A DNA stretch of 64,000 bases from Medicago truncatula (GCF_003473485.1 NC_053049.1:30029292-30093291); one strand, 5' to 3'; counted from the stretch's first letter, positions 12,360 to 25,726 are shown. Program-made: numbers and translations. The notes: a model not told the origin generated them from the letters alone.

Positions 12360-15300
12360 AAAGTCATTGCTATTTCAATGATCTCTTCCCTGCTGCAACC
12401 CTAATAGCAGCCAGACAATGTCATCATGCCCATTCATATATAAGATGGAGCGTCCAGCAGCGTTGTCATGCCTTGTAAATCCTAAGAATTTTCTTGGCCA
12501 CATATTAACAAACGAGGGTCAAACAATCACTCAGAAGGATAAACAATTTTATGGTTTGCATTAAAAAATTAGTTTAGTAACAAATGTGTCTCACTATTCA
12601 AATAATTTCATCATTAAACTTGACTCGGTGGAAAACAAACAAAAATTAAACCAAACTGGAAAAAGGGGGAACAAAAAGAGGGATCCCAAACACAACTTGA
12701 GATTAGGATGAATAAAAGAAGGCTCAGATTCGCCTTTTCTCAGAAAGAAGAGTGAAGAGGTTCCCAAGGCTGCATCAAAAACAGCATCTGTGCAAAGTAC
12801 AATAACTGTAACTTCACTCAGACACAGAATCACCTCGCCATGAAACATCTCTTCGCCCAATGTCTGATTCAATTGCTGAATATATCATCACAGCCTTGAG
12901 AAGAATAAGAAGAAGAAAAAGAAGTGAACAAAGCCTTGTTATCAAAAACGAAGAAGAGGAACCTTGTTACCGCAACGGAAGTTATCTTCCAGTGGGATTA
13001 GTTCGTAACTTCAGATCGTTTAAAACAGAGGCCTGGGAATGAGTGATTTCATTTGGGAAAAGAGCAGAATTAAAATGGTAGTACAAATATCATTTCTCAT
13101 CACAAAAAGGCTCAGATTCGCCTTTTGTCAGACAGAAGAAAGAAGAATTTCCTACAGGCTGCATCAAGCATCTGTGCAAAGTGTAACTTCACATAGACAC
13201 AATCGCCTCGGCATGAATCAACTTTTCACCCAATGTCTGATACAATTGCAAAACATCATCACTGCCTTGTTATCAAAAGAAGAAGAAGAAGAGAAAAAGA
13301 AGAAGTTAACAAACATTTCCCATGCTATCAAAGAAGAAGAAGAAGAATAAGAAGATAATATTGAAGGAAGGAGGGAATATATGTGTGTTGAGGTGTTAAA
13401 AAATTTCTCCGAGACGAATCATTGGCTACCATAATAACACAGAGAGGCAACAACTCTCAAAAAAACCTTTTATCTGTGAATGTGGTGGAGCCTCATACTT
13501 AAACTAATGATTAATGAGTTTAAAAACCTTAACTTTAGGGTTTGAAAGGAAGGCTCAGATTCAACTTTTTTTCCCAAACAATAGGGTGAAGAAAAGAGCG
13601 TAAATCAACATGGCTGCATTAGCAGTATCTGTAGAATAAACCACAAAAATGGTATTTTTCAAACAGATACTAAAAACACCACGCCAAAGCCAATGCCACT
13701 AAGGTTCTTACTTCAACCTATTGTCTGATCTATAAAAGCTGATAACAACATCACTGCCTCGTGAATACCACCAATATTTTTCGTTTTTTAAATAAATCAT
13801 ATCAGAAAAGAAATGTGCATATCACTAAAGAGGTTGTAATATAAAGAATAAAACATTGGCTTCTCATTCACCTTTTTTTTGTATGAAAGCGAGAGTTATG
13901 CATGCATGTTGAGGTTGAATCATCCACCACAGCTGCTTCTTCTTCACATAATGAACAGTGGGGAAATGGAAATGGTAGATCAGGAGTGTAATCAACCATT
14001 CTTGGGTTTTGGGTTACTTGACTGGGTATTGTCGGGTTAGAGCCTTTCTTCGGAATCTATAACTCAATTCAATTTCAATGTCTGTAAAAAAAAAATGGGT
14101 AATAGTCATTTTAATGAGTAATGCACTTCACTAGTCAAAGTAGTCTTAATATTAAAATGTTCTATTTATATTGTCATATCATTTCTTTAATATACTTACA
14201 ATTTGTTTCGCTAAGTTGAAAGTCTTCGTTATTTCAATGATCTCTTCCTTGCTGCAACCGTAATAGCAGCCAGACAATGTCATCATGCCCATTCATATAT
14301 AAGATGGAGCGCCCAACAGCGTTGTCATGCCTTGTAAATCCTAAGAATTTTCTTGGCTTAATATTAACAAGCGAGCGTCAAACAATCACTCAGAAGGATA
14401 AACAATTTTATGGTTTGCATTAAAAAATTAGTTTGGCGAGAAATGCGTCTCACTATTCAAATACTTTCATCATTAAATTTGACTCAGCGGAAAACAAACA
14501 AAAATTAAACCAAACTGGAAAAAGGGGGAACAAAAAGAGGGATCCCAAACACAACTTCAGATTAGGATGAATAAAAGAAGGCTCAGATTCGCCTTTTGTC
14601 AGACAGAAGAGTGAAGAGGTTCCCAATGGCTGCGTCAAAAACAGCATCTGTGCAAAGTACAATAACTGTAACTTCACTCAGACACAGAATCGCCTCGCCA
14701 TGAAACATCTCTTCACCCATTGTCTGATTCAATTGCTGAAAATATCACCACAGCCTTGAGAAGAACAAGAAGAAAAAGAAGTGAACAAAGCCTTGTTATG
14801 AAAAATGAAGAAGAAGAACCTTGTTATCGCAACAGAAGTTATCTTCCGATGGGATTAGTTCGTAACTTCAGATCGTTTAAAACAGAGGCCTGGGAGCGAG
14901 CAATTTCATATGGGTAAAGAGCAAATTTTCAAAAATGGTAGTACAAATATCATTTCTCATCACAAAAAGAAGGCTCAGATTCACCTTTTGTCAGACAGAA
15001 GAGAGAAGAATTTCTTAAAGGCTGCGTCAAGCATATGTGCAAAGTGTAACTTGACACAGACACAACATCGCCTCGCCAATGAATCAACTTTTCACCCAAT
15101 GTCTGATACAATAGCATAAAACATCATCACTGCCTTGTTATCAAAAGAAGAATAAGAAGAAGAAAAAGATGAAGTAAACAAGAATTTCCCTTGTTATCAA
15201 AGAAAGAAAACCAGCGTGAGTTAACTCAAACATGGGTATTTTGGGAAATTCAGCTGGAAGCGAGCAAAATGTGTTGGGAGAAGAACAATTATCATATATT

Positions 15301-15950
15301 GAAGGAAAGAGGAAGTATATGTGTGTTGAGAGATGTTAACAAAATTCTCCGGAGACGAATCATTGGCAACCACATTAACACAAAGGTAACATTTCTCAAA
15401 ACAACCTTATATCTGTGAATGTAGAGCCTCATACTTAAACTAACGATTAATGAGTTTAAAAACCCTAACTTTAGGATTTGAAAGGAAGGCTCAGATTCAA
15501 CTTTTTTTCTCAAACATGGCTGCATTATCAATATCTGTAGAATAAATAAACCACAAAAAATGATATTTTTTGAAACAGATACTAAAAACACCAAGCCAAT
15601 GCCACTAAGGTTCTTACATTAATATATTGTTTGATCTATAAAAGCTGATAACAACATCATTGCCTGATGGAAACCAATTTGTTTGAAATAAATCATATCA
15701 GAAAAGAAATGTGCATATCACTAAAGAATAAAACAACATTTGTGATTTGAGATTAGAGAGTACCAAAAAAGCGACAGTAATGCATGCATGTTGGAGTTGA
15801 ATCATCCACACCAGCTTCTACTTCAACGTTTCCTTCTCGCAAGATAACAGTGGGGAAATAGAAATGGTAGATCTGGAGTGCAATCAACCATTCTTGGGTT
15901 TCGCGTTACTTCACTGGGTGTTGTAGGGGTTAGAGGGTTTCTTCGGAATA
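12360..15950 (-). repeat. Tandem pair of ~1.86-kb compound array units (A-A'-B)
   Basis: The order A (12,720), A' (13,110), B (13,551) is repeated as A (14,580), A' (14,971), B (15,487) with an offset of about 1.86 kb. The intervening text, such as the CATAATAGCAGCC-like stretch near 12,400 and 14,260, matches closely too. This is a recent direct duplication inside block 1. Confidence 0.8.
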
Positions 15951-15999
15951 TTAAGATTTGGTAAGAGAAATAATTAATTTTGGATACTTATATAACACA

Positions 16000-16780
16000 A
16001 TGGCTCAAAGAAAGTCTCTGGTGACCATCACGGTGCTATTGATAGATAATTAATGAATTTCGTTTAAGATATTTGTATAAGGCGATGAGTTGAAGGGATT
16101 GAATATTTATTAAATAATAATATTAAAAAAAAATTGAGTGTTGTGTACACTTAAATACCTAAAAATGGATGTCCATATTTTAGATACTCTAAGTTAATTA
16201 CTTCCTATGTCTTCCTAAATTTAAGGTTACAACAATAAGTTAATTACTTCCTTTCAAAAAAATAAGTTAATTACTTACTCCAGCTTCTTAAATTTGTCAT
16301 CGACTAAAAATTTGTTTTTATATAAACTCTTTTTCAAATTACTAGATATGATTCTCTCAATAAAAAAGTTATTGCATATGAATCTTTTTCAAATAAACTT
16401 ACTTCTTTTGGATTTTATTATAAGTCACTTTGAAGAAGAAAAACTTTTGTTTTATTATAAATCACTTTACAATATCAATGCATTTGGATTTGCCTACAAT
16501 ACAATAAGTTAGTTATATACTAACTCCGTTATTTTGTCTTTCTGATCTTTTCGATTTGCTGAACACTTGTTGTTATTGTTGAAGTTGGTTTTGAAGTTGT
16601 ATGTAGTTTGTTATCTGTCCCACATTGTTCAAGTTCTCAAACCGTTGAATGTATAAATCGTTATTATGTTTTTGAGTTGACGAATTTTACTCTTTAAAAA
16701 AATTCTTCGACTTTAGTTTGTTATTCGTGGATTCAGGTTCATTTTGGTGTAAGGAATGTGTGTCTGGCTAGCTTAGTTCA
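16000..16780. other. Intergenic AT-rich DNA, no gene seen
   Basis: I see no supported gene. Short direct repeats of AATAAGTTAATTACTT occur near 16,190-16,280. Confidence 0.45.
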
Positions 16781-16789
16781 ATGATGGTT

Positions 16790-18650
16790 TGCCTTGGTCT
16801 TTCCTTGATATGACGGAGAAGGATCATCCGACAAAAGTCTCGACACAAAACAAATCTTTTGCACAAATTCTTTCTAGCATCTTGAACATTCACTCCAACC
16901 AATTTTATATACCTCCATTAAGGGTGATTCAGTGAGCGTTGATATCTCACAATCAAAATATGAAAGCGGCATCGAAGACTGCAAGAGAAACCTACATGGT
17001 AGATTATTGTTGTAGAAAGGGGATCCTCCACGAACTGCGAGGGGTTTGCATCGGCGTTTATATTCTCTATAGAAAGAGGTTAATCGCTAGAAACTTACCT
17101 TATTAGGGAAAAAATATTAATTTTCAATTTGAATTGATCGATGACATGAGGAAAGTTTGGACTTTAGAGGTGTTAACCCTAAAGCTTGGTATTTTGAGAT
17201 TTTATCAATGGTCGAAAGACTTTAATCTGATCAATCAAAAGAAAACGCACTCCTAAAGTTGGATTCGTCTAATTGAACTTCCTCAAGGATACTAGAGATT
17301 TAAGACATTATTTGAAATTGTCTCTATCTTAGAAACTCTTATAGTCATTGATGAAAATACTAAAAATAGGCGTTTCAGGCATTGTGCTCGTATCCTCGTT
17401 GATATTGATCTCTCAAAGAAAACTTTCCAAAATATCTTGGTGGAAAGGATAGTGTCATGCCTTCAATGTGGAAGTTGTTTATGAAAAACAACCCTTATAT
17501 AGTGCTAATTGCTGTAAGATAGGCCACAATTTACATCAATGCAATAAGATAATAACCAACTAGGATATGTTGACCAAATGTTCTTTTTTAAGCCTCATGA
17601 AGGTACTAGGGTTATTGATGTGTCTATCAGACTAATATTATTATTACTTTAGAGAGTCTTGCCCATAATAAGAATGGTTCTCTTTCAGAGTCTGTTTTAT
17701 TTGTTCCTCTGTGGGTTAAAAAATACAACTATATTAGGACCGGTAATTTTCGTAATCTTGACCAATTTGAAGAAACATCACCACTTAGAGGATAGTCTGG
17801 TTTCTCCTAAGCATCACATTCTCATCCCTAATTGCGTGGTGCTGCCTGACTCGCAATTAGAATACAACATGATGGATCATTTAGGTGACCAAGACGCTCA
17901 GGTTTTGGTTCAGAAAGATTGTAACACTGAATTTGAACTTTGCCTTGAGGCTTAAGTTTTTTCCATAAGCTCATGTGAAAACATAGCTTGATTCCTGATT
18001 CTCAACCTTCAAGATTATCCAAAGATAAAAGCACAATGCCTTATGTCAATGATATCATGAAGAGTGTGAACATCTTCAAACTCTTTGGGGTGATTTCGAA
18101 GGATTAAAATGAGGTACATGATGAGGACTTAGCGGGGATTGTAGACGAGGGAGCTTTATTCACCTCTGTTGTTTACAAAAGGCAGAAGAAATATAGCAAA
18201 CAACAACAAAGTAAGGAGATGAACATTGAAGGAATCCTAACCCATTTGAGGAAGGGCTGCTCAAAAGAGTATTCCAAATGAAGGTGATTTTCTAAATTAT
18301 AAGGGGTCTTGGAAATTCTGATTCCAAAACTGTCTTGAAATTTATTTCTGATTCTTAGAAGCCTGCATTAGGCATTTTTTGTATAGATATAGCTTGGGAT
18401 TAAATAGTTTTGGAATTTTTTTTGAGTGTTGCTATTTCCAGCGAGAGATATTATCACGAAGGTATAGCGAATCATTTGCTACCATTGGATCTCATGGGTG
18501 AGGTGGAAGTGAACATAAGGGGCAATAGTTACTACACGTCATTCGTGATAAGTTCGGGACGATTCCTTCGCTATATCAAGCATTCCACATTTCTTTTTTG
18601 TAATTGGGTTTTGACTTAGTCCCCCAATTGTAATCTCTTTCTTTCAAAAA
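16790..18650 (+). mobile_element. Degenerate LINE: ORF1 (DUF4283/zinc-knuckle type) and 3' tail
   Basis: In changing frames the plus strand reads KSFAQILSS near 16,855, GIEDCKRNLHGRLLL near 16,970, then a VVYEKQPLYSANCCKIGH-like stretch near 17,465-17,550 that forms a CX2CX4HX4C zinc knuckle. This is the layout of plant LINE ORF1 proteins (DUF4283 followed by a CCHC knuckle). Many stops and frameshifts break it. Sequence at 18,400-18,650, ending in a T-rich run with TTGTAATCTC, resembles a LINE 3' end, so most of ORF2 is deleted. It is an old, inactive copy. Confidence 0.7.
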
Positions 18651-19590
18651 ATTGTGACTTTTATCAAAAATTATTCCATCTTTTCCGATTATGGAATCTT
18701 GTATAGAGATAACTTGAAATCACTCGTATTATCAACCAAATTAGGGTAAGTAGAAGAGACAACTTGGAGCCGAAAGATATTTTGAAACATCAAACTCTCC
18801 AAACTACCATGTAAACAACCGTTACAATGGACCGATGTGACGGCCTCCACTGTCTCATAATCCATTAGAACAAATCATGCATGAGAGCTGTTGCATGAGC
18901 TCCTTAGCAGCACTTGTGAAAAGACCATGGAGGAGTGAATTCATAAGAGGTGCACATATGTGCTTCAACCCGCCGTAAAACGTCTACGAGAGAGGCACTT
19001 CAAGCGAAGGAGTTCAAATCTGGAGTGTCTAACCTGGTCTACACAGCTGTTAGTTGCCTTTCCAAACTTATTTTAAAAGCTAGAAAGCAATCTATACATC
19101 AAAATGAGAACTCTGCAAATCATCATGACTCACAAATCAATTTTCAGTTTCCTCATTCATCAAACTAGTGCTGCTTTGTAGTATAATGAACTCATAAGTA
19201 GATTTCTGGACAAGTAACTATATTTTATTGTATATCTTTTGACTCAAATATTGCCAAGGCAAATACATTCATATTAATCTGTCATACATACATATATTAT
19301 CAATCTACGGTACAATTCCAAAATAAATACATAGGAGCATAACATATATGCTAACCTTCTAAAGCGCCTGAAATTATTTCTAATAGAGAGAAATACAAAA
19401 TCACTTTCTAATTTTAAACAAACATAAAATGACTTTTGCTTTCTCTTAGAAATCTTGAAAAAACAATATGTAAATTACTTTGTATCAAAATCACTTTTAC
19501 TGCTAATCTGGTCTACAAAAATTTGCAGCATGCCTCTGTCTGCAATCTGCACATTCTGTGTTCACAATAACATCCTCTTAAATCGACACT
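18650..19590. other. 3' flank of the deacylase gene, no other gene seen
   Basis: An open frame at 18,950-19,168 has no recognisable motif. The part nearest 19,590 probably holds the 3' UTR of the minus-strand deacylase gene. Confidence 0.4.
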
Positions 19591-22500
19591 CAATAGAAGT
19601 TATTTGGCTTTCCAATTTTAATATTCTGCTCCGTGAGGAATCCTGTGATGGCATTCTTCTGCCAGCCCTTGAAACTCCTGCAGTAAATTTTAGGGTAAAC
19701 ATTAACTTGAGTGTAAAGTAAAAGCATTACAGCCTATTATCTGTTTCAAATCATATTTCAGACCCCCAATAAAAAATATCAAACTTCCATGTCTTGCAGT
19801 TGCAGATGATTTTTTATGAACCGTTTATCACTCAACAAACAAATATCATTCAGTTGTTTGCAACATGCAAACAATTGATTACAGAAGGATAATGCACATT
19901 GAGCTTACTTTTGGTCAAGATGTGCAATAATTTCGCCACCAGGAAAAGCAGATTTAGTTGCCTCGTATGCAGCTTTTATAGACTGTTTCCAAGTTCCTCC
20001 AATCTCCACATTTGTTTCTCCTTTTGGATCTTCCATTGGCACCGAATATCCAGAAAGTACGTGACCAACCCAAACACCGTCTTTCCTGTATTGCAAAAAG
20101 CAAAGCAAGTATTCTCATTTTTTTATTCAAGGTTTAAAAATAATTTTGACAAGTGCAAAATTTTATGTAAACATCATTTTCTAGAAGTGTATTAGAACTC
20201 AAGACTAAAAAAAGGCTCAAGTAGAAGATTGTTTGCACAAAATGAAGATGTGTTGCATATGAAATGAGGCTAAAGTAGTCTAACTAAGGAAAAGCCACCT
20301 TTACCTTCAATCCAGTGGAGTTTAACTCCCATGTTTGTCACCAATGTAATTTATTCCCATAATCTATTTAAGTGTGCAATTTATACCCTTTCATCAATCA
20401 GAAAATTCAATTATAAAGTCAATAAAATGGCTACTTACAACACTACATTCATATGCCTAGGCACATAATGTCCACCACCTATCCCAAGAAGGACTTTCTT
20501 CTTATCATTCTCCCTGCAGGAAGAGTGTGAGAATTAGATTCAGTTTAGAAAATTTTCATCAATTTTAGAAGGAAACTTTAATCCATAAACGAACCAAACC
20601 TAAATATTGGCTCTGCATTGATAAAAAACTTAACTTAGTGCTTATAGCATGTATAAGCTATTTCTATAGCAAAAGATAAAATCAAATCAAACTGTTTTCG
20701 TAAGCTATCTATGAGTTGTTGTGAAAATAAATTGAAAACAACTTATAGACATGCCATAAGTTGTATATGTACGCTCTCAGAAACAGTCTCGCAAGTGCTT
20801 ATGCCAATAGATAAGTTCAAATAAGTCAATCTAAAAGCTCAAATATATAAACAGCCCTATTTTCTCAAACTAGTCCACCAAGGTTAAAATTTAAAACTCA
20901 GAGGATCATATGGTAATTACACATTTTGAAACAGATGGAATGCAATGCTACTCGTCGAAACATGCGAAAGATGGCAAGGCCTCATATATACCAAACACCA
21001 AACAAACATGCCAATTAACATCACTACATTTTCTTAACATAATCACTCTACCTGCTCCAGTTTCCGACATCAGTCCCTCCTCCAAGTCCAAGTCCTTCCC
21101 AGACTAACTGAACGAATCCAAACAATATCATTTTAGTAAAATAAATAAATATCACTAGCTAGATACCAATACAAATCTTTAGCTTTTTACAACAGAATGT
21201 ATGCACACAGGGAAACTCTACAAATTGAAGCAAAAGTTTTGGGAACGTATAACAGTCCACTCGACCTGAGCCATAACTTGAGCAGCATCTTGTCTTTTCC
21301 AGTAATCTTCAGTACTTCCTATACCAGAATTATCCAGTTGTTATACTAGCTCAAATTGCAATTAATTTCTAACAGTTTCTTGAGTAACTGAAGAATAAAA
21401 TTTAGCAGCCACAAACTACTTCAAAATAAAGTAAAATAATCGTGGCTTATCTATGTGTAAGAGAAAATAATATGTACTAGAAAAACTCAACAAATATGAA
21501 CATGGATGATGGATGAAAGCAGGAAGGAGTGATCAGGCGTCAAACAAAAGTGATAATGTTACCAACACAGAAAGAGATATCAGGTTTGGGGAAAAGTTGA
21601 TCAGTCGGGGATCGTGGAAATTAGTTGTTTGCTCAGATTCCACTACAGTGCTAAAGCCCCGGTATTTGGTAACACTTTATACTAAGGTACTGTTTGGCCC
21701 GGTTTTTTTTCAGCTTTTCTACGTTTTTAAGGAGAAGCTAGGCCAAACACAATATCAATAAAGTACCTTCGAAAAAGAGTACTTTTTTTAGAATGCATAA
21801 AATTGAATGGAATGAGCTTTAACCAAAAGTTGTTGAATGCTACTTCAAAAAACTATTTCTCCCCAATTTATTTCAGAAGCACCTCTCTTCAATACGCTTT
21901 TTTCATCCATTTTATTTTTTTTTATTTTTTTTAACCGGTCCATTTAATTTTTTAATGAGGTTCCATTTAAGTTTATTATCTATTTTTTTAAGGAATTTTA
22001 TTATCTTTTTATCACTTATATATTAATTTCAATATCTTTTGATCATCACAACCACGCAAATATTTGTATTCACGCTGTCAGTGAATGACACCGAATATTT
22101 TTATTCCCTTTCTTCAACCACGGAAATACACACACACATTAGTGTTTAGAGTAATACTTTATGTTCCTCTTTCTGTTTTTTTTTTTTTTGTTATGCTAAT
22201 GCGTATAATTTTTGTTAGTGTTGTGTAATGCGTATAATTATTTTTATAAAATTTTGATTTTAATTAAAAGTACAAGTGTAGTTGCCTAAAAAAATTATAC
22301 TTATATATAATTTACACATTTGTATTGTAACAAACTATGCATATCTTTTTCTTATTAAAAAAACTAAACATATCTTTTTCAATGACACCAGCAATATAAC
22401 AAATATAATATTATATATATAAATTCTTATCTTTTTTACCAACACTAAAAATATGGTATTCTTATAACAAAATTTGTTATAGAGTATAATTGGAAAAGAA

Positions 22501-25500
22501 AAAACCAATTATTCTCATTATATATACACACATATACATATTATAGATATGATTAAGCGTGACGAAGAAAGCAATATAAATGAAGAAATCAGTTCATATA
22601 ATCCAGGAAGAGTGCAAGATGGAGGCTACATGAATAAAGTTAGAAATCAAATAGGAGTTGCGTTGATGGAGAGTAGAAATATTTGAGTTTGTGATGATTT
22701 ATGTCTTTAAAAAAAAATGATTATTGTTTTTAATTTTCCAAACTACTTTGATATTATTTATGTTATTATTTGAGCCTCCTTAAATTATTTATCCTATTCA
22801 AATATTTAACAAGTCGTTTATATGATGATACAAATTTGTATTCATGTTACATAAAATAAACGTCATTGAGTAAATATAGTATTGGTAAAAATATATCTTT
22901 TATATTTTAAACATTTTTTCCCTTCAAAAAATATTTTAGACATTTTTTTATTTATTATGTTAATTCATAATGAATTCAAAGTTTTTTTATTTATAGACAA
23001 TGCATAAATATATGCAAGGTCCCGGGTTCGAACCCCAGACACCACCAAAAAAAAATAAATTCAAAGTTTTGTACAATATTTTGCCAAACAGCTTTTAACT
23101 CAAAAATAACTTTAGAACTAAAAAAAAAAATAAAGAAACCAAACAGCTTTAACCTTTTTCTTAAAGAGCTTTATTTTAACTTTGTTTTAAAGTAGCTTTT
23201 AGACCGAAAAAAAGCCTGGCCAAACGGTACCTAAATACCATATCGTGGAACAATAGAGATTTGTTCAAATTATGCTATGCTATAGCACCATTATAGTCAT
23301 TATTTGACAACACTGGTTGAGGGGGTAGAGTGAGGAAGGACCAAATGATAAGTTGGCCATTTCTTGATAATACCGCAAAGCCAATAAAAAACTGAGCACT
23401 TAACATATACACAGAAAGAAAGAAAAAAGGGCAACCCGGTGCACTAAAGCTCCCGCATACGCAGGGTCCGGGAAGAAACAATTTGAAATTGTGTTGTTTA
23501 AAATCCTGAATGGACTTTCGCAATACCAGCAAAAATACCCGTTATGCACAAATGAAGTATTAAAATAAAAAACACTGTTTATTTGCAAGTTTCATTTTAT
23601 TGCTCTTTTGGCACCTAATATCTCGTTTCGCATTGAAAACCAACAAAATATGGAACCTTCTTCGCAAATTACTGGTACTTTCATCAGGCAAAAGATGAAT
23701 ATGAAATGAAAAGGAGATTAATCAACAAAATAAAGACTAACTGAATCTAAAAAAATAAATAATGAAGGATGCAAAGACTTTACAAGGCATGTTCATAGTA
23801 CGGACTTGAAGACAACAAATAAAGTATGCAATATGCTTATAATAGAGGATGTATCAAATCTATCAATCTAAAATACATCTAGGAGGAAAGAAAGAGTACG
23901 CACCAATCTCCAGAAACATAGTTGGCTTATTTGTCATTGGTCCATGATGAGTGGCCTCCAGAGTAATCTAAATTGAGGAAACACATAAAAAGTATGCAAC
24001 AAGTGCTTTTCAAAATTCAGAACACAAATTTGACAACATTTTGTACTAATCGGCGTATTGCAGAATAATAGTAATTTGTTCAAATTTTTCTATGCTATAG
24101 CTACTATTTAACAAAACTGATACATAATATAACATTAAGCCAAACAATCCATGTAACATAATATATTAAGTCATCTTCCTCCAATGGGAAACGATCCATG
24201 TATTTGCAGAAATATTCAAAACATAAAGTAAAAGTACTTCAGATAAAACTAGAACACAAAAGGATAATTTAAAAGCAAAAAACCATCACACAACACAAGT
24301 AACAATCAACAGGAAAGAAAAGAAAACCGGTTCAAATTGGAATTAAATTAAAATTACAAATATAAGAAAAGAGTAAGGCACCTCAAACTCAGGGACCAGA
24401 TTATGAGCCTGAGCAATATTTTTCAAAAGTCGAATCCAAGGTCCAATCCTAGGATTTGGCAGTGCTGCCCATCCAGGTTTCCCACCTTGAGGTGGAACAT
24501 CACCTTCACGCAAATGTGGAACTCCTACAAAAACACAATATTTTAAGAAATTGTTTGTGACAGCCATTTGGGTTGTTTATTTATTTTACCCCAGAATTTA
24601 CAACATTCACACACTGCACACAGCACACTAGTGTGGCGTTAGACTCAAACCGTCCGTGACCACAATTTGGGTTGTGACATCAAGAATTTGCATGTCTAAT
24701 TGAGGTCTCATCTGCTTCATTTACCATGACTTAAACTTTTCACACACTCATTTCACCCAACAAATCATTACCAGACAGACTCTTTTTCAATTTGAATTGA
24801 CTGAAAAGTTGGTACAAAGTACAAAAACTAAAATTTCAAGATACACATAATCATTTCCTTCAAAAACAAAAAAAAAAGATACACATAATCAATATAGCAT
24901 CCACTCTTCAAATTGAAGCCTGTCTGGTGTCTAGTGTCTGGCATGACACCAACATATGTAGTTACATTCAATGAGTTCTATTTCTCAATCTATTATTACC
25001 TATATGTCTACATGTCAGTATCAGTGTCACTGTCACTGTCGTGTCCAATGTTCGTGCTTTGTAGGTTAGAAAGACTAAAAACATATTTAATCCTTATTAA
25101 AAAAGGGTAATGAAAAGAAATTAAATACCAATAGGATGAACAGTGAGAGCAGGTTTATTAGAAGCAGCAGTGTGTTTACTTAAGAAGATGACTTCATCAA
25201 CAACCTCTCCAGTAACCTCTTCCCACCTTGTATCCAAATAATCTTCCACCACTATACTCTTTCCATGAAGCAACACTCTCAACCCTTCATTCACAAAACT
25301 CTTCATATCATCCTAAATCAAAAAAAAAAAATTAAAAAATTTAGAAAAATGGAAAACAAAAAGGAAGAAAAAAAGGGTTTTTGGTTGAACCTGGAAATGG
25401 GGTCCAGGTTGCCAACCTGGCATGGCTAAGAGGGCATTGGCAGGGTTGATTGAAGCAGGGTCGGATGTTGTTGCAACGAGAAGAGACACCATTGGATGAT

Positions 25501-25627
25501 GATGATGATGGGTTGAAGAAAGTGAAGAAAGTGGTTTTGATGATCTAAGGCTGCGGTTTAGGTGAAAAAAGGGGTGGCGGGAGTGGTTTACTATTGGACA
25601 GGAACGAACTATTGTACTAAGCAACAT
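19590..25627 (-). CDS. GEK1: D-aminoacyl-tRNA deacylase (GEK1/DTD2), nine exons
   Basis: This enzyme hydrolyses D-amino acids from mischarged tRNA; the plant/archaeal DTD2 family also clears aldehyde-modified aminoacyl-tRNA, fitting the ethanol-sensitive Arabidopsis gek1 mutant. Exons on the minus strand, all GT-AG, are 25627-25391, 25312-25129, 24524-24382, 23967-23904, 21318-21266, 21107-21052, 20513-20439, 20085-19909 and 19677-19590 (stop TGA 19592-19590). They join in frame to 358 codons from the first ATG, or 313 from the internal ATG at 25492, where the Arabidopsis protein (about 317 residues) starts. Family signatures are ATTSDPASINPA, RWEEVTGEVVDEVIFLS, PALTVHPIG, GGKPGWAALP, a THHGP motif, LLGIGGGHYVPRH and GGEIIAHLDQKSFKGW. 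The 45-residue extension before M at 25492 is rich in S and R with no acidic residue, so it could target an organelle. Intron 4 is 2.6 kb and holds transposons. Confidence 0.95.
20607..20858. mobile_element. Tourist-like MITE in deacylase intron 6 (decayed)
   Basis: The text runs AGTGCTTATAGCATGTATAAGC through TATAAACAGCCC. It matches the element at 48,162-48,423 in structure: both have GCTTATAGC/ATAAGCT arms and end in variants of GGCCTGTTTGGAT. The ends are eroded and I could not define a target duplication. Confidence 0.55.
21686..23231. mobile_element. PIF/Harbinger (Tourist)-like non-autonomous element, 1.55 kb
   Basis: The terminal inverted repeats are GGTACTGTTTGGCCCGGTTT and, reverse-complemented from the right end, GGTACCGTTTGGCCAGGCTT. 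The trinucleotide TAA flanks both ends (21,683-21,685 and 23,232-23,234), as expected for Harbinger/Tourist insertions. The inside is AT-rich with no transposase frame. It sits in intron 4 of the deacylase gene and accounts for over half of that intron. Confidence 0.85.
23240..23330. repeat. Dispersed ~80-bp repeat (TTTGTTCAAATTATGCTATGC family)
   Basis: The unit contains GGAACAATAG, TTTGTTCAAATT, GCTATGCTATAGC and TATTTGACAACA. The same unit recurs at 24,053-24,120, 33,963-34,146 (two copies), 38,341-38,485 (two copies, opposite strand) and 48,430-48,512. It is probably a MITE remnant. Confidence 0.7.
23429..23476 (-). mobile_element. Au-type SINE 3' fragment
   Basis: On the minus strand it reads GGACCCTGCGTATGCGGGAG, then CTTTAGTGCACCGGGTTGCC. 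This is the 3' end of the widespread plant Au SINE family. The tRNA-derived 5' half is missing. It lies in intron 4 of the deacylase gene. Confidence 0.75.
24053..24120. repeat. Dispersed ~80-bp repeat, second copy
   Basis: It has the same family text as 23,240-23,330 (ATAATAGTAATTTGTTCAAA, then CTATGCTATAGC and TATTTAACAAA) and also lies in intron 4 of the deacylase gene. Confidence 0.65.
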
Positions 25628-25726
25628 GTCATGTCATGTCATGTACAACAAGCAACAATTGTCTTTGATTAATTTTTTTACTTGAAAACAACAAAATTAA
25701 TCCTTTTTGCCTTAAATTAATAGACT

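Larger units (their letters stand above)
3060..16000 (-). repeat. A/B exon-like repeat array, block 1
   Basis: A ~0.2-kb unit recurs, all copies in one orientation, marked on the plus strand by GGCTCAGATTCGCC/CACC followed by TTTTCTCAGAC (type A) or TTTTCTCAAAC (type B). Type A cores start near 3962, 6161, 7311, 9515, 9957, 11057, 12720, 13110, 14580 and 14971. Type B cores start near 4507, 6593, 7897, 11752, 13551 and 15487. Between units recur other pieces that read as exons on the minus strand: one with MxVHGGxRxTLRK...PEETIVLRVLDIK (e.g. 7070-7170) and one with KWF near 6930-6990 and 8750-8800. Copies carry stops and frameshifts and no copy is an intact gene. I do not recognise the parent gene. 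Confidence 0.75.

Noticed and set aside
17659..17955. 98-codon frame as a gene
   Set aside because: It lies within the degenerate LINE ORF1 region and has no independent motif.
23015..23056. tRNA gene suggested by CCGGGTTCGAACCCC
   Set aside because: Only a B-box-like T arm is present; there is no acceptor stem or anticodon arm upstream, and an A run follows.
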